Source: Demequina aestuarii
GTDB lineage: Bacteria; Actinomycetota; Actinomycetes; Actinomycetales; Demequinaceae
DNA length: 64,000 bases
Assembly: GCF_000975095.1 (NCBI RefSeq)
Contig: NZ_BBRD01000001.1
Span: forward strand, 176,714-240,713
Direction of reading: 5' to 3'
Of this stretch, positions 1 to 10,589 are shown in pieces. How positions within the stretch are numbered: position 1 is the stretch's first letter; each line of letters opens with the position of its first letter. The position numbers were made by a program, and so were the translations under genes. Below the pieces are notes generated by a model. The model was given only the letters and a program-made list of their open reading frames with translations, searched no databases and was not told where the DNA came from.

Positions 1-444
1 GGGGAGCGCGACCGCCGCGACCCGGGCGGCGTTCTCGGGCTCCGCGTCGCGCAGCCAGCGCAGCTTGGTCGACGTGAAGGAGGCGACGGGGACCAAGCCG
101 GTGCGATCCGCCAGGGCGGCGGCGCCGAACTCGGAGATGAGGTCCCTGGCCGCGCCCGCGGAGCGGGTGTCGTTCCACAGCAGTGCATCCCGAACGACGC
201 GGCCGTCAGCGTCGAGCGCGACCATCCCGTGCTGCTGACCACCCACGGAGAGGGCGGCGACGTCGTCAAGGCCACCGGCATCGTCCAGTGCGGCCCTGAG
301 TGCCTCCCACCACGCGACGGGCGGCACCTCGGTGCCGTCGGGGTGCGAGGCGCGTCCTGACCGCACCACATCCCCGGAATCGAGGTCGCGGACGACCACC
401 TTGCAGCTCTGGGTCGAGGAGTCGATACCGGCAACGAGCGTCAT
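1..444 (-). CDS. xylB: Xylulokinase, N-terminal part (cut by window edge)
   Basis: D-xylulose kinase of the FGGY sugar kinase family; it would phosphorylate D-xylulose from XylA with ATP to give xylulose 5-phosphate for the pentose phosphate pathway in the cytoplasm. Only the first 148 codons are inside the window; the 3' part lies beyond base 1. The N-terminus reads [11 protein letters not shown] (FGGY nucleotide-binding start), and further in come [11 protein letters not shown] and LLWNDTRS, both typical of xylulokinases. The ATG at 444 has AAAGGA 7 bases upstream. It follows xylA by 107 bases on the same strand, with a strong hairpin between them, so the two are read as one operon. Confidence 0.9.
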   Translation of the reverse strand, partial: MTLVAGIDSSTQSCKVVVRDLDSGDVVRSGRASHPDGTEVPPVAWWEALRAALDDAGGLDDVAALSVGGQQHGMVALDADGRVVRDALLWNDTRSAGAARDLISEFGAAALADRTGLVPVASFTSTKLRWLRDAEPENAARVAAVALP

Positions 445-479
445 CGCGCGTCCTTTCGTCGGGGAGGAGAGAAGACGGA

Positions 480-517
480 GCGCCCGCCCCCGCCGCGCAG
501 GGCGAGGGGGCGGGCGC
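480..517 (-). promoter_or_regulatory. Intercistronic hairpin between xylA and xylB
   Basis: Perfect 12-base stem (480-491 with 506-517, GCGCCCGCCCCC) with a 14-base loop. No T tract follows, and xylB has its own ribosome site downstream. It may protect xylA mRNA or reduce read-through into xylB rather than end the transcript. Confidence 0.6.
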
Positions 518-551
518 ACCGGTCAATCATGGTGGTCGTCGTACCGTGCGG

Positions 552-1742
552 TCAGCGAGCGCCCATCAGGTGCTCGGAGGCCAGCTGCTGCAGACGGACG
601 AAGCCGAAGCCCTTGCCGCCGAAGTACTCGTCGGCGTTGAAGTCCTCGTATGCCGAACGGTCGGCGAGAAGGCCGTCGTAGGTCTCGCCCTCGCCCATGG
701 TGGGCTGGCCGAGCTCGTACACGCGCGCCTCGGTGAGCGCCTCCTGCACCTCGGGGTCTGCACGGAACGCGGCTGCGCGCTCCTTGAGGAGGAGGTACAT
801 CGACATGTTGGCGCGCACGGACTCCCAGACGCCCTTCTTGTCCTCGGTGCGCGAGGGCTTGTAGTCGAAGTGACGAGGACCGTCGTAGCCCGGGCCGCCG
901 TTGGGGCCGCCGTGCTCGAGCAGGTCCACCAGCGAGAAGGCGTTGTGCAGGTCGCCGTGACCGAACACCAGGTCCTGGTCGTACTTGATGCCGCGCTGGC
1001 CGTTCAGGTCGATGTGGAACAGCTTGCCGTGGTACAGCGCCTGGGCGATGCCGGCGGTGAAGTTCAGCCCGGCCATCTGCTCGTGACCCACCTCGGGGTT
1101 GAGGCCCACGAGTTCCGGACGCTCGAGCGAGTTGATGAACGCGAGCGCGTGACCCACCGTGGGCAGCAGGATGTCGCCGCGGGGTTCGTTGGGCTTGGGC
1201 TCGATCGCGAACTTGATGTCGTAGCCCTTGTCGGTGACGTAGTCGCCGAGCACGTTGACAGCCTCGCGGTAGCGCTCGAGTGCGGCGCCCACATCCTTGG
1301 CCGAGTCGTACTCCGCGCCCTCGCGCCCGCCCCACATCACGAAGGTCTTCGCACCCAGCTCTGCGGCCAGGTCGATGTTGCGCAGCACCTTACGCATGGC
1401 GAAGCGACGCACGCCGCGGTCGTTCGAGGTGAAGCCGCCGTCCTTGAAGACGGGGTGCGAGAAGAGGTTGGTGGTGACCATCTCGACGACGATGCCCGTC
1501 TCCGAGCATGCGCCCTTGAGGTCGTCGATCGCCTTGGTGCGGTCGGCGTCCGAGGAGCCGAACGGGAAGACGTCGTCGTCGTGGAAGGTGATGCCCCAGG
1601 CGCCGGCCTCGGCCAGTCCGTGGATGGCTTCAACGGTGTCCAGGCGGGGGCGGGTGGCAGGGCCGAAGGGGTCCTGTGCTTCCCATCCAAGGGTCCAGAG
1701 GCCGAACGAGAACTTGTCCTCGCGCGTAGGGGTGGGGGCCAT
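552..1742 (-). CDS. xylA: Xylose isomerase
   Basis: Converts D-xylose to D-xylulose (and D-glucose to D-fructose) using two divalent metal ions; cytoplasmic first step of xylose use. The 396 residues match the short actinobacterial class (about 390). The catalytic pair is in FHDDDVF (His54, Asp57) and the metal/base motif is [11 protein letters not shown] in the middle. The ATG at 1742 has GGAG 8 bases upstream. The gene is first in xylAB and divergent from a ROK regulator. A TTGACA-N18-TATGTT promoter and an inverted repeat over its -10 box lie upstream, so xylose-dependent derepression is the likely control. Confidence 0.97.
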   Translation of the reverse strand: MAPTPTREDKFSFGLWTLGWEAQDPFGPATRPRLDTVEAIHGLAEAGAWGITFHDDDVFPFGSSDADRTKAIDDLKGACSETGIVVEMVTTNLFSHPVFKDGGFTSNDRGVRRFAMRKVLRNIDLAAELGAKTFVMWGGREGAEYDSAKDVGAALERYREAVNVLGDYVTDKGYDIKFAIEPKPNEPRGDILLPTVGHALAFINSLERPELVGLNPEVGHEQMAGLNFTAGIAQALYHGKLFHIDLNGQRGIKYDQDLVFGHGDLHNAFSLVDLLEHGGPNGGPGYDGPRHFDYKPSRTEDKKGVWESVRANMSMYLLLKERAAAFRADPEVQEALTEARVYELGQPTMGEGETYDGLLADRSAYEDFNADEYFGGKGFGFVRLQQLASEHLMGAR

Positions 1743-1775
1743 GGTGATGCTCCGATCATCGTCGATCTGTTAGGT

Positions 1776-1789
1776 TGTTGACTCCAACA
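1776..1789. promoter_or_regulatory. Candidate XylR (ROK) operator
   Basis: Inverted repeat TGTTG-N4-CAACA between the divergent xylA and ROK genes. It overlaps the -10 hexamer of the xylAB promoter, so bound repressor would block polymerase. The assignment to the adjacent ROK protein is inference from position. Confidence 0.6.
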
Positions 1790-1815
1790 TAATCGGCGGG
1801 GTGGGGACCTGTCAA
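1786..1815 (-). promoter_or_regulatory. xylAB promoter
   Basis: On the minus strand, TTGACA (1815-1810), an 18-base spacer, then TATGTT (1791-1786). This is close to the housekeeping sigma consensus and lies 44 bases before the xylA start. Confidence 0.7.
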
Positions 1816-1862
1816 AATGTGGGTCGGACTGATCCCGATCGAACCGACACGGAGGCGCGCAG

Positions 1863-3059
1863 ATGACCGAGGCGACACCACCCCGCCCCCTCGCGGCCGG
1901 ACGGGGCAGTCGCAACGAGTCGACTCGCCGCCACAATCTGTCCACCCTCCTGTCGCTGGTTCACCACCGACGCTCGGCGTCGCGGGCGGAGCTCACCCGC
2001 CTGACCGGACTGAATCGCTCCACGATCGGTGCGCTCGTGGCCGACCTGGCAACGGCGGGACTCGTCGAGGAGACCGCCCCGGCCACCGGCACGGTGGGCC
2101 GTCCCAGCCCGATCATCCGCCCCGACTCGCGCGTCGCCGCCATCGCCGTCAACCCCGACGTCGACGCGATCCTCGTGGGCCTCGTGGGGCTCGGCGGCGT
2201 GGTCCATGGGCGCAGGCGCATCGCTCTCGCCGGCGTCCCCAGCGTTGACGCCAGTGTGGATCGTGTGCGGACGGCCGTCGCGGACCTGACGGCGGGGGCC
2301 CCGGTGGACCTGCGCGTCGTGGGGGTAGGGCTCGCGGTGCCCGGACTCGTGCGCACCTCCGAAGGCGTCGTCACGCGTGCGCCGCACCTGTTGTGGAGGG
2401 ACGAGCCCGTCGCGGCCGCATACGCGGAGGCGTTCGGCGTTCCGGCAGCGGTCGACAACGACGCCAACACGGCGCTCGCCGCAGAGACCCTCTTCGGTGC
2501 CGGACGCGAACGCTCCGACCTCATCTACCTGAACGGCTCGACCTCGGGCATCGGCGGCGGCGTGCTCGTGGCCGGCGCCGTGCTCAGAGGTGCGGACGGC
2601 TTCGCCGGCGAGCTCGGCCACACTCTCGTCACTCCTGGCGGGGAGGACTGTCACTGCGGCCGCTCGGGATGCTTGGAGACGGAGGTCAACCTGCAGCGGC
2701 TCGAGGCCGCGGCGGGGGACAGGCCGCTCAACCACGACGACCTCGACGCGGCGCTCGCGGGCGTTCTTCCGCCGGCGCTCAGCGATGAGATCGACCGCCA
2801 GGTCGACATCCTGGCGCGCGCCATCGCCTCCTTCGTCTCGGTCTTCAACCCGGAGTCCGTCATCCTTGGCGGGTTCCTGGGGACGCTGGGCGCCCTGCGC
2901 ACGGAGCGGCTCGAAGCAGCCGTCGCGGCACATGCCTTCTCACCGCTGGCCGACGACCTCCGCATCGAGCGCGCGGCCCTTCGAGATGACCTGCTCATGG
3001 TGGGTGCGGCCGAGCTCGCGTTCGCGTCACTGCTGGCAGATCCGCTCGGCGAGCGCTGA
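1863..3059 (+). CDS. ROK-family transcriptional repressor, probably of xylose genes
   Basis: 398-residue ROK protein: a winged helix-turn-helix at about residues 20-80 (the recognition helix region contains TGLNRSTIGALV) followed by a sugar-kinase-like sensor domain with the ROK zinc motif CHCGRSGCLE near residue 265. Family members such as XylR and NagC repress sugar genes and release DNA when the sugar binds. The ATG at 1863 has GGAGG 7 bases upstream. It is divergent from xylA with a shared 120-base control region holding a TGTTG-N4-CAACA repeat. Its role as XylR follows from context; the ligand has not been shown. Confidence 0.9.
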   Translation: MTEATPPRPLAAGRGSRNESTRRHNLSTLLSLVHHRRSASRAELTRLTGLNRSTIGALVADLATAGLVEETAPATGTVGRPSPIIRPDSRVAAIAVNPDVDAILVGLVGLGGVVHGRRRIALAGVPSVDASVDRVRTAVADLTAGAPVDLRVVGVGLAVPGLVRTSEGVVTRAPHLLWRDEPVAAAYAEAFGVPAAVDNDANTALAAETLFGAGRERSDLIYLNGSTSGIGGGVLVAGAVLRGADGFAGELGHTLVTPGGEDCHCGRSGCLETEVNLQRLEAAAGDRPLNHDDLDAALAGVLPPALSDEIDRQVDILARAIASFVSVFNPESVILGGFLGTLGALRTERLEAAVAAHAFSPLADDLRIERAALRDDLLMVGAAELAFASLLADPLGER

Positions 3060-3169
3060 CTCGTCCCCCACCGCGCACCGGGGGCGAAGCCTTCTGACGC
3101 TCCCGCGCATCGGCCGTTCGTCTGGCACCCTGGGAGCATGACAGCCAGTCGCACAGGTGCGAGGTCGAG

Positions 3170-4813
3170 GTGCTGACCGCACTCGCAGCGCTGCCGGTCG
3201 CCGCGATCCTGATCCTGATGGTCGGCGCCAAGTGGTCGGCCTCGCTCGCGGGCGCGACGGCGGCCTTCGGCGCGATCATCCTCGCCCTGACGGCCTTCGA
3301 GTTCGGGCAGGACGGCCTGTTCGACCCGCTCGAGGGAGTCATCGGGGTGCTCGCGCGCGCGGCATGGGTGGCGTTCACCGTGATGCTGATCATCGGCCCG
3401 GCGCTCGGCATCCATCACCTGCAGCAGCGCACGGGGGCGACCGCCACGTTGGAGGCGGGGCTGGCGCGGATCACCCCGGACCCGCGCGTCGCGGCGCTGC
3501 TGATCGTGTGGTTCTTCTGCCTGCTCATCGAAGGCGCGGCGGGATTCGGCACCCCGGTGGCGCTCGCGGCGCCCTTCCTCGTCGCGGCGGGCTTCAAGCC
3601 CGTGACGGCCGTGGTGGCGGCCATGGTGGGGCACGCCTCTGCGGTGCCGTTCGCTGCGGTGGGAACCCCCACTCTCGCGCAGCTCGCGATCGTCGACTAC
3701 GGACCTCGCGAGCTGTCATGGGCCGTCGCGCCATACATGGCCGTCGTCGGGCTCGTGCTGGCGTTCGTGGTTGCCCGACTCGTGGGCACCCTGCTGCCGA
3801 CGGCGGGCCCGCCCTGGACGTGGATGGCCGTCGCGTACGCCGCGTTCTTCGCGCCGAACCTGCTGATCGCGCGGTTCGTGGGGCCGGAGCTGCCGTCGCT
3901 CGTGGGAGCGATCGGCGGCGCGGTGGTGTTCATCCTCGCTGTGCGGTGGGCCGTCAACCGACGCATGCGCGCGGATGCGACCGGGTCGGGTCCTCCTCTC
4001 GACGACGACGAGATCGCCGCCGAGGAGCGGGTCCGCGAGAGTGCCGAGGAGGCGATCGAGCGCTCCGAGGAGCTGCGTGCGGCCGATGCGCGGGGCGGCC
4101 AGTCGATGCCCGTCCGCACCGTGCGCCGCGAGCCTCGCATGAGCGTGCTCGCGGCGACCGCTCCGTACCTGGTGCTCGTCGCGTTGGTGCTGGTCACGCG
4201 CCTCGTCGCGCCGGTGCGCGAGGCGGCTCAGTCGTGGGAGGTGCGCTGGGAGCTGTTCGGACACTTCTCGGAGAGCATCCAGCCGCTGTACCACCCGGGG
4301 CTGCTGCTCCTTCTGTCCTTCGTGGCGGGCGCGCTATGGCAGCACTCGGCGGCGAGAGACGTCGGGCTCGCATTCGAGAAGGCCACCTACCAGGTGATCC
4401 CGGTGTTCGTCGCGCTGGTCGCGATGGTGACGGTCGCGTTCACCATGTCCGAGTCCGGCATGACCACGCAGCTCGCGGTGGCGGCCGCAGGAGCCGGCGC
4501 GGCCTGGCCGGTGCTGTCCCCGTTCGTGGGGGCCCTGGGCACCTTCATGACCGGGTCGGCGACCGCGTCGAACATCCTGTTCACCGAGTTCCAGGACCAG
4601 ACCGCGCGCTCGGCAGGCCTCGATCCCGTGCCGCTGATGGGTGCGCAGGGCGCAGGTGCCGCCATCGGCAATCTCATCTGCCCTCACAACGTGGTCGCTG
4701 CGGCCGCCACCGTCGGGCTGTCCGGCCGCGAGGGTCAGGTGCTGACGCGGGCGCTGCCGATCGCGGCCGTCTGCCTGGCGATCATCGGCGCGATGGCCTG
4801 GGTGATCGTCTAG
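3170..4813 (+). CDS. L-lactate permease family transporter
   Basis: Integral membrane protein of 547 residues in the LctP/LldP lactate permease family, which imports lactate or glycolate with protons. It is hydrophobic throughout, with a charged cytoplasmic loop at about residues 265-320. The family signature EGAAGFGTPVALAAPF lies near residue 123. The start chosen is GTG at 3170, with GAGG 5 bases upstream. It stands alone between the ROK gene and the convergent asd, whose end is 2 bases away. No lactate dehydrogenase is nearby, so the substrate is inferred from the family only. Confidence 0.9.
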   Translation: MLTALAALPVAAILILMVGAKWSASLAGATAAFGAIILALTAFEFGQDGLFDPLEGVIGVLARAAWVAFTVMLIIGPALGIHHLQQRTGATATLEAGLARITPDPRVAALLIVWFFCLLIEGAAGFGTPVALAAPFLVAAGFKPVTAVVAAMVGHASAVPFAAVGTPTLAQLAIVDYGPRELSWAVAPYMAVVGLVLAFVVARLVGTLLPTAGPPWTWMAVAYAAFFAPNLLIARFVGPELPSLVGAIGGAVVFILAVRWAVNRRMRADATGSGPPLDDDEIAAEERVRESAEEAIERSEELRAADARGGQSMPVRTVRREPRMSVLAATAPYLVLVALVLVTRLVAPVREAAQSWEVRWELFGHFSESIQPLYHPGLLLLLSFVAGALWQHSAARDVGLAFEKATYQVIPVFVALVAMVTVAFTMSESGMTTQLAVAAAGAGAAWPVLSPFVGALGTFMTGSATASNILFTEFQDQTARSAGLDPVPLMGAQGAGAAIGNLICPHNVVAAAATVGLSGREGQVLTRALPIAAVCLAIIGAMAWVIV

Positions 4814-4815
4814 CG

Positions 4816-7130
<2,315 letters not shown>

Positions 7131-7161
7131 GCGGGAACTCCAGGAGTGTCAGTGTGGGATG

Positions 7162-7190
7162 CCCGTGCCCGGGCACGGGGCCTCATTCTA
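7162..7190 (-). promoter_or_regulatory. lysC-asd -10 box and 18-base palindrome
   Basis: TAGAAT (7190-7185, minus strand) is a good -10 box 55 bases before lysC; no clear -35 is seen. The perfect palindrome CCCGTGCCCGGGCACGGG (7162-7179) falls where transcription would start. It could be an operator or a 5' hairpin. Confidence 0.5.
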
Positions 7191-7219
7191 GTGAAGCGGC
7201 GGGCATTCGCCTATTCGTG

Positions 7220-7335
7220 CACGCCTCCGCGACAGTACGAACCCCCAGCATCCCGACACGCCGTGAGGAACGGCTCCACGATCGGTGGCAGCGGCGTGTC
7301 GCTGCACCGGTGGGTTCGTACTGTCGGAGGGCGTG
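7220..7335. repeat. Nested long inverted repeat
   Basis: Outer arms CGACAGTACGAACCC (7230-7244) and its exact complement (7312-7326), extended imperfectly to 7220 and 7335. Inner arms CGACACGCCG (7254-7263) and complement (7292-7301). A small CCAC-GATC-GGTGG hairpin lies near the centre. It sits between the divergent lysC and carboxylesterase genes, where no terminator is needed. It could be a MITE-like element, a structured RNA or a protein site. Confidence 0.85.
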
Positions 7336-7394
7336 ATGAGGCACAGTGTCCGGCCGGCCGATGCGCAAGCGGGACTCGCGGATAGCATGAGCGC

Positions 7395-8909
7395 GTGCGC
7401 CTCACCGACGATCCGATCGTGACCACCACCGCCGGTCGACTGCGCGGCCGCTGGCGCTCTCGCACGGACGCGCGGGGAGTCACCGCACGGTATGCCACGT
7501 TCAGGGGCATTCCGTATGCGGCACCGCCCGTGGGCAGCCTGCGCTTCGCCGCACCTGTCCCCGCGCCGGGGTGGGACGGAGTGCGGGACGCGGGCGACTT
7601 CGGGCCGACGCCGCAACGCGAGTCCCCGTATGACCCGCCACGCATCCCCGAGCCGTCCATCTCCGGCGAGGACGTGCTGTCCGTCAACATCACGACTCCC
7701 GACCCGTCGCCGTCGGCCGGGCTCCCGGTGCTGGTGTGGATCCACGGCGGCGGCTTCGTCGCCGGGTCCCCGGCCAGCCCCTGGTACGTGGGGGAGTCCT
7801 TTGCGCGTGACGGCGTGGTCACCGCGACGCTGTCGTACCGCTTGGGGTTCGAGGGCTTCGGTTGGATGGAGGATGCCGCCCCCCACCGTGGGGTGCTCGA
7901 CTGGATCGCGGGCCTCGAGTGGATCCAGCGCAACGTGGCCGCTTTCGGTGGCGATCCGAGCCGCGTCACCATCGCCGGCCAGAGCGCCGGTGCTGCCGCC
8001 GTGATGCGGCTGCTCACTCTTCCCGCCGCCGAGCACCTGTTCGCCCGGGCGATGGCGATCTCTCCGGCGGATGCGTCGCCGACCCTGGACCGCGCGCGCC
8101 GGGCCGGGCAGGCGGTGGCGCGATCGCTCGGCGTCTCGCCGGACGTGGCGGGGATCAGCACGGTCGACGAGGTCACGGTGTTCCGCGCCCTCGGCGCGGC
8201 GAATCCGCAGCCGGCCGATCCGATCGCCGTCCTGCTGCCCCGTTCGGCAGAGCCCCTTCCCTTCGCTCCGGTCGTGGATGGCGATCTGGTGCCCCAGTCG
8301 GTGACAGAGGGGATCCGTGCGGGCGTGGGCGCCGGCAAGCCCCTCCTGATCGGCTCGACTGCTCACGAGTTCAACGAGGCGCTCGTCGGAGCGACATCAG
8401 GCCGGCCAGAGGTGGACGCTGTCGAGCTCCTCCGCGACGCCGGCGTCCCGCGGGACCTGGCCTTCGCCATGGCCGCGCGAGAACCCGACCGCGGCGCGGA
8501 GTGGGCGCTGGGGCAGGTGCTGTCAGACGCGATCTTCCGTGCGCCCACGGCCGGCTGGGCCGCGCTGCGCGGTGACGGGCCCACATGGGCCTACGACTTT
8601 CGCTGGGAGTCGCGCTCCGATGCCGCCACCGGCGCGGCACACTGCGTCGACGTGCCGTTCGGCTTCGACATCCTGGATGCCGAGGGCGTGCCGCACGCCG
8701 TGGGTGAGGACCCACCGCAGGCGCTCGCGGACGCGGTGCACGCGGACTGGCTCGCGCTGGTGCGCGACGGCGCTCTCGACGCCCCTCGCCATGCGCCCGA
8801 CCACCGCGCCATCGTGTACGGCGCGGACGGCCGGCGGCGCACGGCGCCCGCATACGACCTCGAGCGGCGCATCTGGTCCGAGGCGCTCGCGCGACCGCTG
8901 CCTGACTGA
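7395..8909 (+). CDS. Type B carboxylesterase
   Basis: Alpha/beta hydrolase of the carboxylesterase type B (PnbA-like) family, 504 residues, the usual length. It shows the family opening RGIPYAAPPVGSLRF, the oxyanion region WIHGGGFVAGS and the nucleophile elbow GQSAGAAAV (catalytic Ser near residue 200). A late acidic residue and AAHCVDVPFGFD, likely the catalytic His region, follow. There is no signal peptide, so it is cytoplasmic. The natural ester is unknown. The start is GTG at 7395. It is followed closely by a convergent tetR gene. Confidence 0.92.
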   Translation: MRLTDDPIVTTTAGRLRGRWRSRTDARGVTARYATFRGIPYAAPPVGSLRFAAPVPAPGWDGVRDAGDFGPTPQRESPYDPPRIPEPSISGEDVLSVNITTPDPSPSAGLPVLVWIHGGGFVAGSPASPWYVGESFARDGVVTATLSYRLGFEGFGWMEDAAPHRGVLDWIAGLEWIQRNVAAFGGDPSRVTIAGQSAGAAAVMRLLTLPAAEHLFARAMAISPADASPTLDRARRAGQAVARSLGVSPDVAGISTVDEVTVFRALGAANPQPADPIAVLLPRSAEPLPFAPVVDGDLVPQSVTEGIRAGVGAGKPLLIGSTAHEFNEALVGATSGRPEVDAVELLRDAGVPRDLAFAMAAREPDRGAEWALGQVLSDAIFRAPTAGWAALRGDGPTWAYDFRWESRSDAATGAAHCVDVPFGFDILDAEGVPHAVGEDPPQALADAVHADWLALVRDGALDAPRHAPDHRAIVYGADGRRRTAPAYDLERRIWSEALARPLPD

Positions 8910-8915
8910 GCCCGG

Positions 8916-9455
8916 TCAGGCGGAGGCGTTCGCCACCCAGCGCCCCAGGTGAGTGGCCTCCCTCTCGAGCGGCGACGGGTCATCCAATGCACGCGCCAAT
9001 GCGGCCCCACCCTCAATGCCCGCGAGGAGGTGGACAGCACGGGCATGGGCGGCCTCGGCGGCGAAGCCCAGCTCTTCGAAGCGCGCGGCGAGCCAGTCGA
9101 TGGCCTCCCGGTGCGCGCGGTCGCTGCCGGTCCCGGCCGATGCGGTGGCGAGCAGAGATCCGTGCGCACAGATGGCGGCGGAGTCGTCCACGTACGCACC
9201 AAGGAAGCCGACGAGGGCGTCGGTGGGCTCGGGTCCGAGCCCGGTTCGTGCTGACGCGAGGGACTCGGCCACACCGTCCGCCACGGCTTGGGCGATGTCC
9301 GCCTTGGTCTTGAAGTAGTAGTAGACGGAGCCCTGGGCAACGCCGGCCTCGGTCGCGATCGCGGCCAGGGTGGTGGCCTCCAGTCCATGAGTGCGGGCGA
9401 GACTGATCGCAGCCTGCGTGAGGCGCTCGCGCTTGTCGCTTGCGGGACGGGGCAT
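8916..9455 (-). CDS. TetR-family transcriptional regulator
   Basis: 179-residue TetR repressor with the helix-turn-helix at about residues 20-55 (TTLAAIATEAGVAQGSVYYYF) and a ligand domain behind it. I chose the ATG at 9455 because GAGGAG stands 6 bases upstream; a longer reading to 9542 adds an unlikely basic leader. The gene is divergent from an ABC exporter, and a TetR-type inverted repeat lies 34 bases upstream of its start. It probably represses itself and the exporter. Confidence 0.9.
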   Translation of the reverse strand: MPRPASDKRERLTQAAISLARTHGLEATTLAAIATEAGVAQGSVYYYFKTKADIAQAVADGVAESLASARTGLGPEPTDALVGFLGAYVDDSAAICAHGSLLATASAGTGSDRAHREAIDWLAARFEELGFAAEAAHARAVHLLAGIEGGAALARALDDPSPLEREATHLGRWVANASA

Positions 9456-9488
9456 GGCGGCTCCTCGAATCGATAGCGCGGTGGAAAC

Positions 9489-9504
9489 AGTGAGTTCGCT
9501 CACT
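9489..9504. promoter_or_regulatory. Candidate TetR operator
   Basis: Perfect inverted repeat AGTGAG-TTCG-CTCACT in the 195-base divergent region between the TetR gene and the ABC genes. On the minus strand it directly follows a GATACT -10-like hexamer (9510-9505), as expected for autorepression. Confidence 0.65.
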
Positions 9505-9650
9505 AGTATCCGGCGTCGTTGCCGCCTTGAGGTTCCCGACACGCCAAGAATCAGGGGTTTCCCTCATATCCGCAGGTGACGGGCTGTGCCAGGGTGGTCC
9601 CGATGGCACGCGGCGCGTCGAAGCGCCATCCCAACTGCTCAAGGAGTGGA

Positions 9651-10589
9651 ATGACCATCATGGACGAGGCGCCTCCGATCACGGGGGCCATCACGGCGCG
9701 AGGAGTGGAGCGGTCCTTCGGATCGGTTCGTGCGGTCGAGGCCGCGAATCTTTCGGTGTCCCACGGCAAGGTGACCGCACTCATCGGACCCAACGGGTGT
9801 GGCAAGACCACCCTGATGCTGATGCTTTCGGGGCTGCTGCGGCCCGATGCCGGCGAGATCACGGTGGCAGGAGCCGACCCACGGACCGACGCCGCCGCCG
9901 TGCGCGCCGCCATCGGCTGGATGCCAGACCAACTCGGGTCGTGGGACAACCTCACCTGCCTGCAGACGCTGACCCTGATGGGAGAGGCCTACCGGATCCC
10001 TCGGACCGCCGCCCGCTCCAGAGGCGCCGCCCTTCTGGAGCGCGTGCACCTGGGAGAGTTCGCCAACCGGCCAGCTCGAGTCCTGTCCCGCGGTCAGAAG
10101 CAGCGGCTGTCGCTCGCCCGCGCCCTGGTCCATGACCCCCAGGTGCTGCTGCTGGACGAGCCGGCCAACGGCCTCGACCCGCGGTCACGGGTGGACCTCC
10201 GGCTGCTGGTCCGCGAGCTGGCTGCCGAGGGTCGCGCGGTGTTGGTCTCGAGTCATGTGCTCGCCGAGCTCGACGCCATGGTCGATGACGCCATCTTCAT
10301 GTCGAAGGGCCGCACTCTCGGCGCGGACGCGGCCGCGATGGTCGCTGACGCTCGGCTCAAGTACCGCATCGATGCGCTCGATCCTGCTGCGCTCCGCGCG
10401 GCGCTGATCGAGGGCGGCGTCGACTTCGAGCCCACCGAGACCGGAGCGATCACGCGCATCGCAGACGAGGCGAATGCGGCGCGGGCACTGGGGTGGCTGG
10501 TCGGACGCGGGGTTGAGGTGCACCGGTTCGGACCTGTGGGATCGGCCCTTGAGCAGACGTACATGGCGATGAATGAGGAGCGGCGATGA
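9651..10589 (+). CDS. ABC transporter ATP-binding protein
   Basis: ATPase subunit of an ABC-2 type exporter, 312 residues. Walker A is GPNGCGKTT, the signature motif is the variant LSRGQKQRL, and Walker B is VLLLDEPANGLDPRS, followed by SSHVLAEL (H-loop). The last 80 residues are a C-terminal domain typical of this subfamily. The start is the ATG at 9651 after AAGGAG; the upstream ATG at 9576 lacks a ribosome site. It overlaps the permease gene by four bases. The divergent TetR gene suggests induction by an exported compound. Confidence 0.92.
   Translation: MTIMDEAPPITGAITARGVERSFGSVRAVEAANLSVSHGKVTALIGPNGCGKTTLMLMLSGLLRPDAGEITVAGADPRTDAAAVRAAIGWMPDQLGSWDNLTCLQTLTLMGEAYRIPRTAARSRGAALLERVHLGEFANRPARVLSRGQKQRLSLARALVHDPQVLLLDEPANGLDPRSRVDLRLLVRELAAEGRAVLVSSHVLAELDAMVDDAIFMSKGRTLGADAAAMVADARLKYRIDALDPAALRAALIEGGVDFEPTETGAITRIADEANAARALGWLVGRGVEVHRFGPVGSALEQTYMAMNEERR

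Noticed and set aside
300-1781. Open frame of 493 codons on the plus strand
   Set aside because: Antisense of xylB and xylA, which are certain from catalytic motifs.
7131-7395. Lysine riboswitch before lysC
   Set aside because: The region has strong hairpins, but they lie upstream of the likely -10 box, and the conserved lysine-riboswitch core was not seen.
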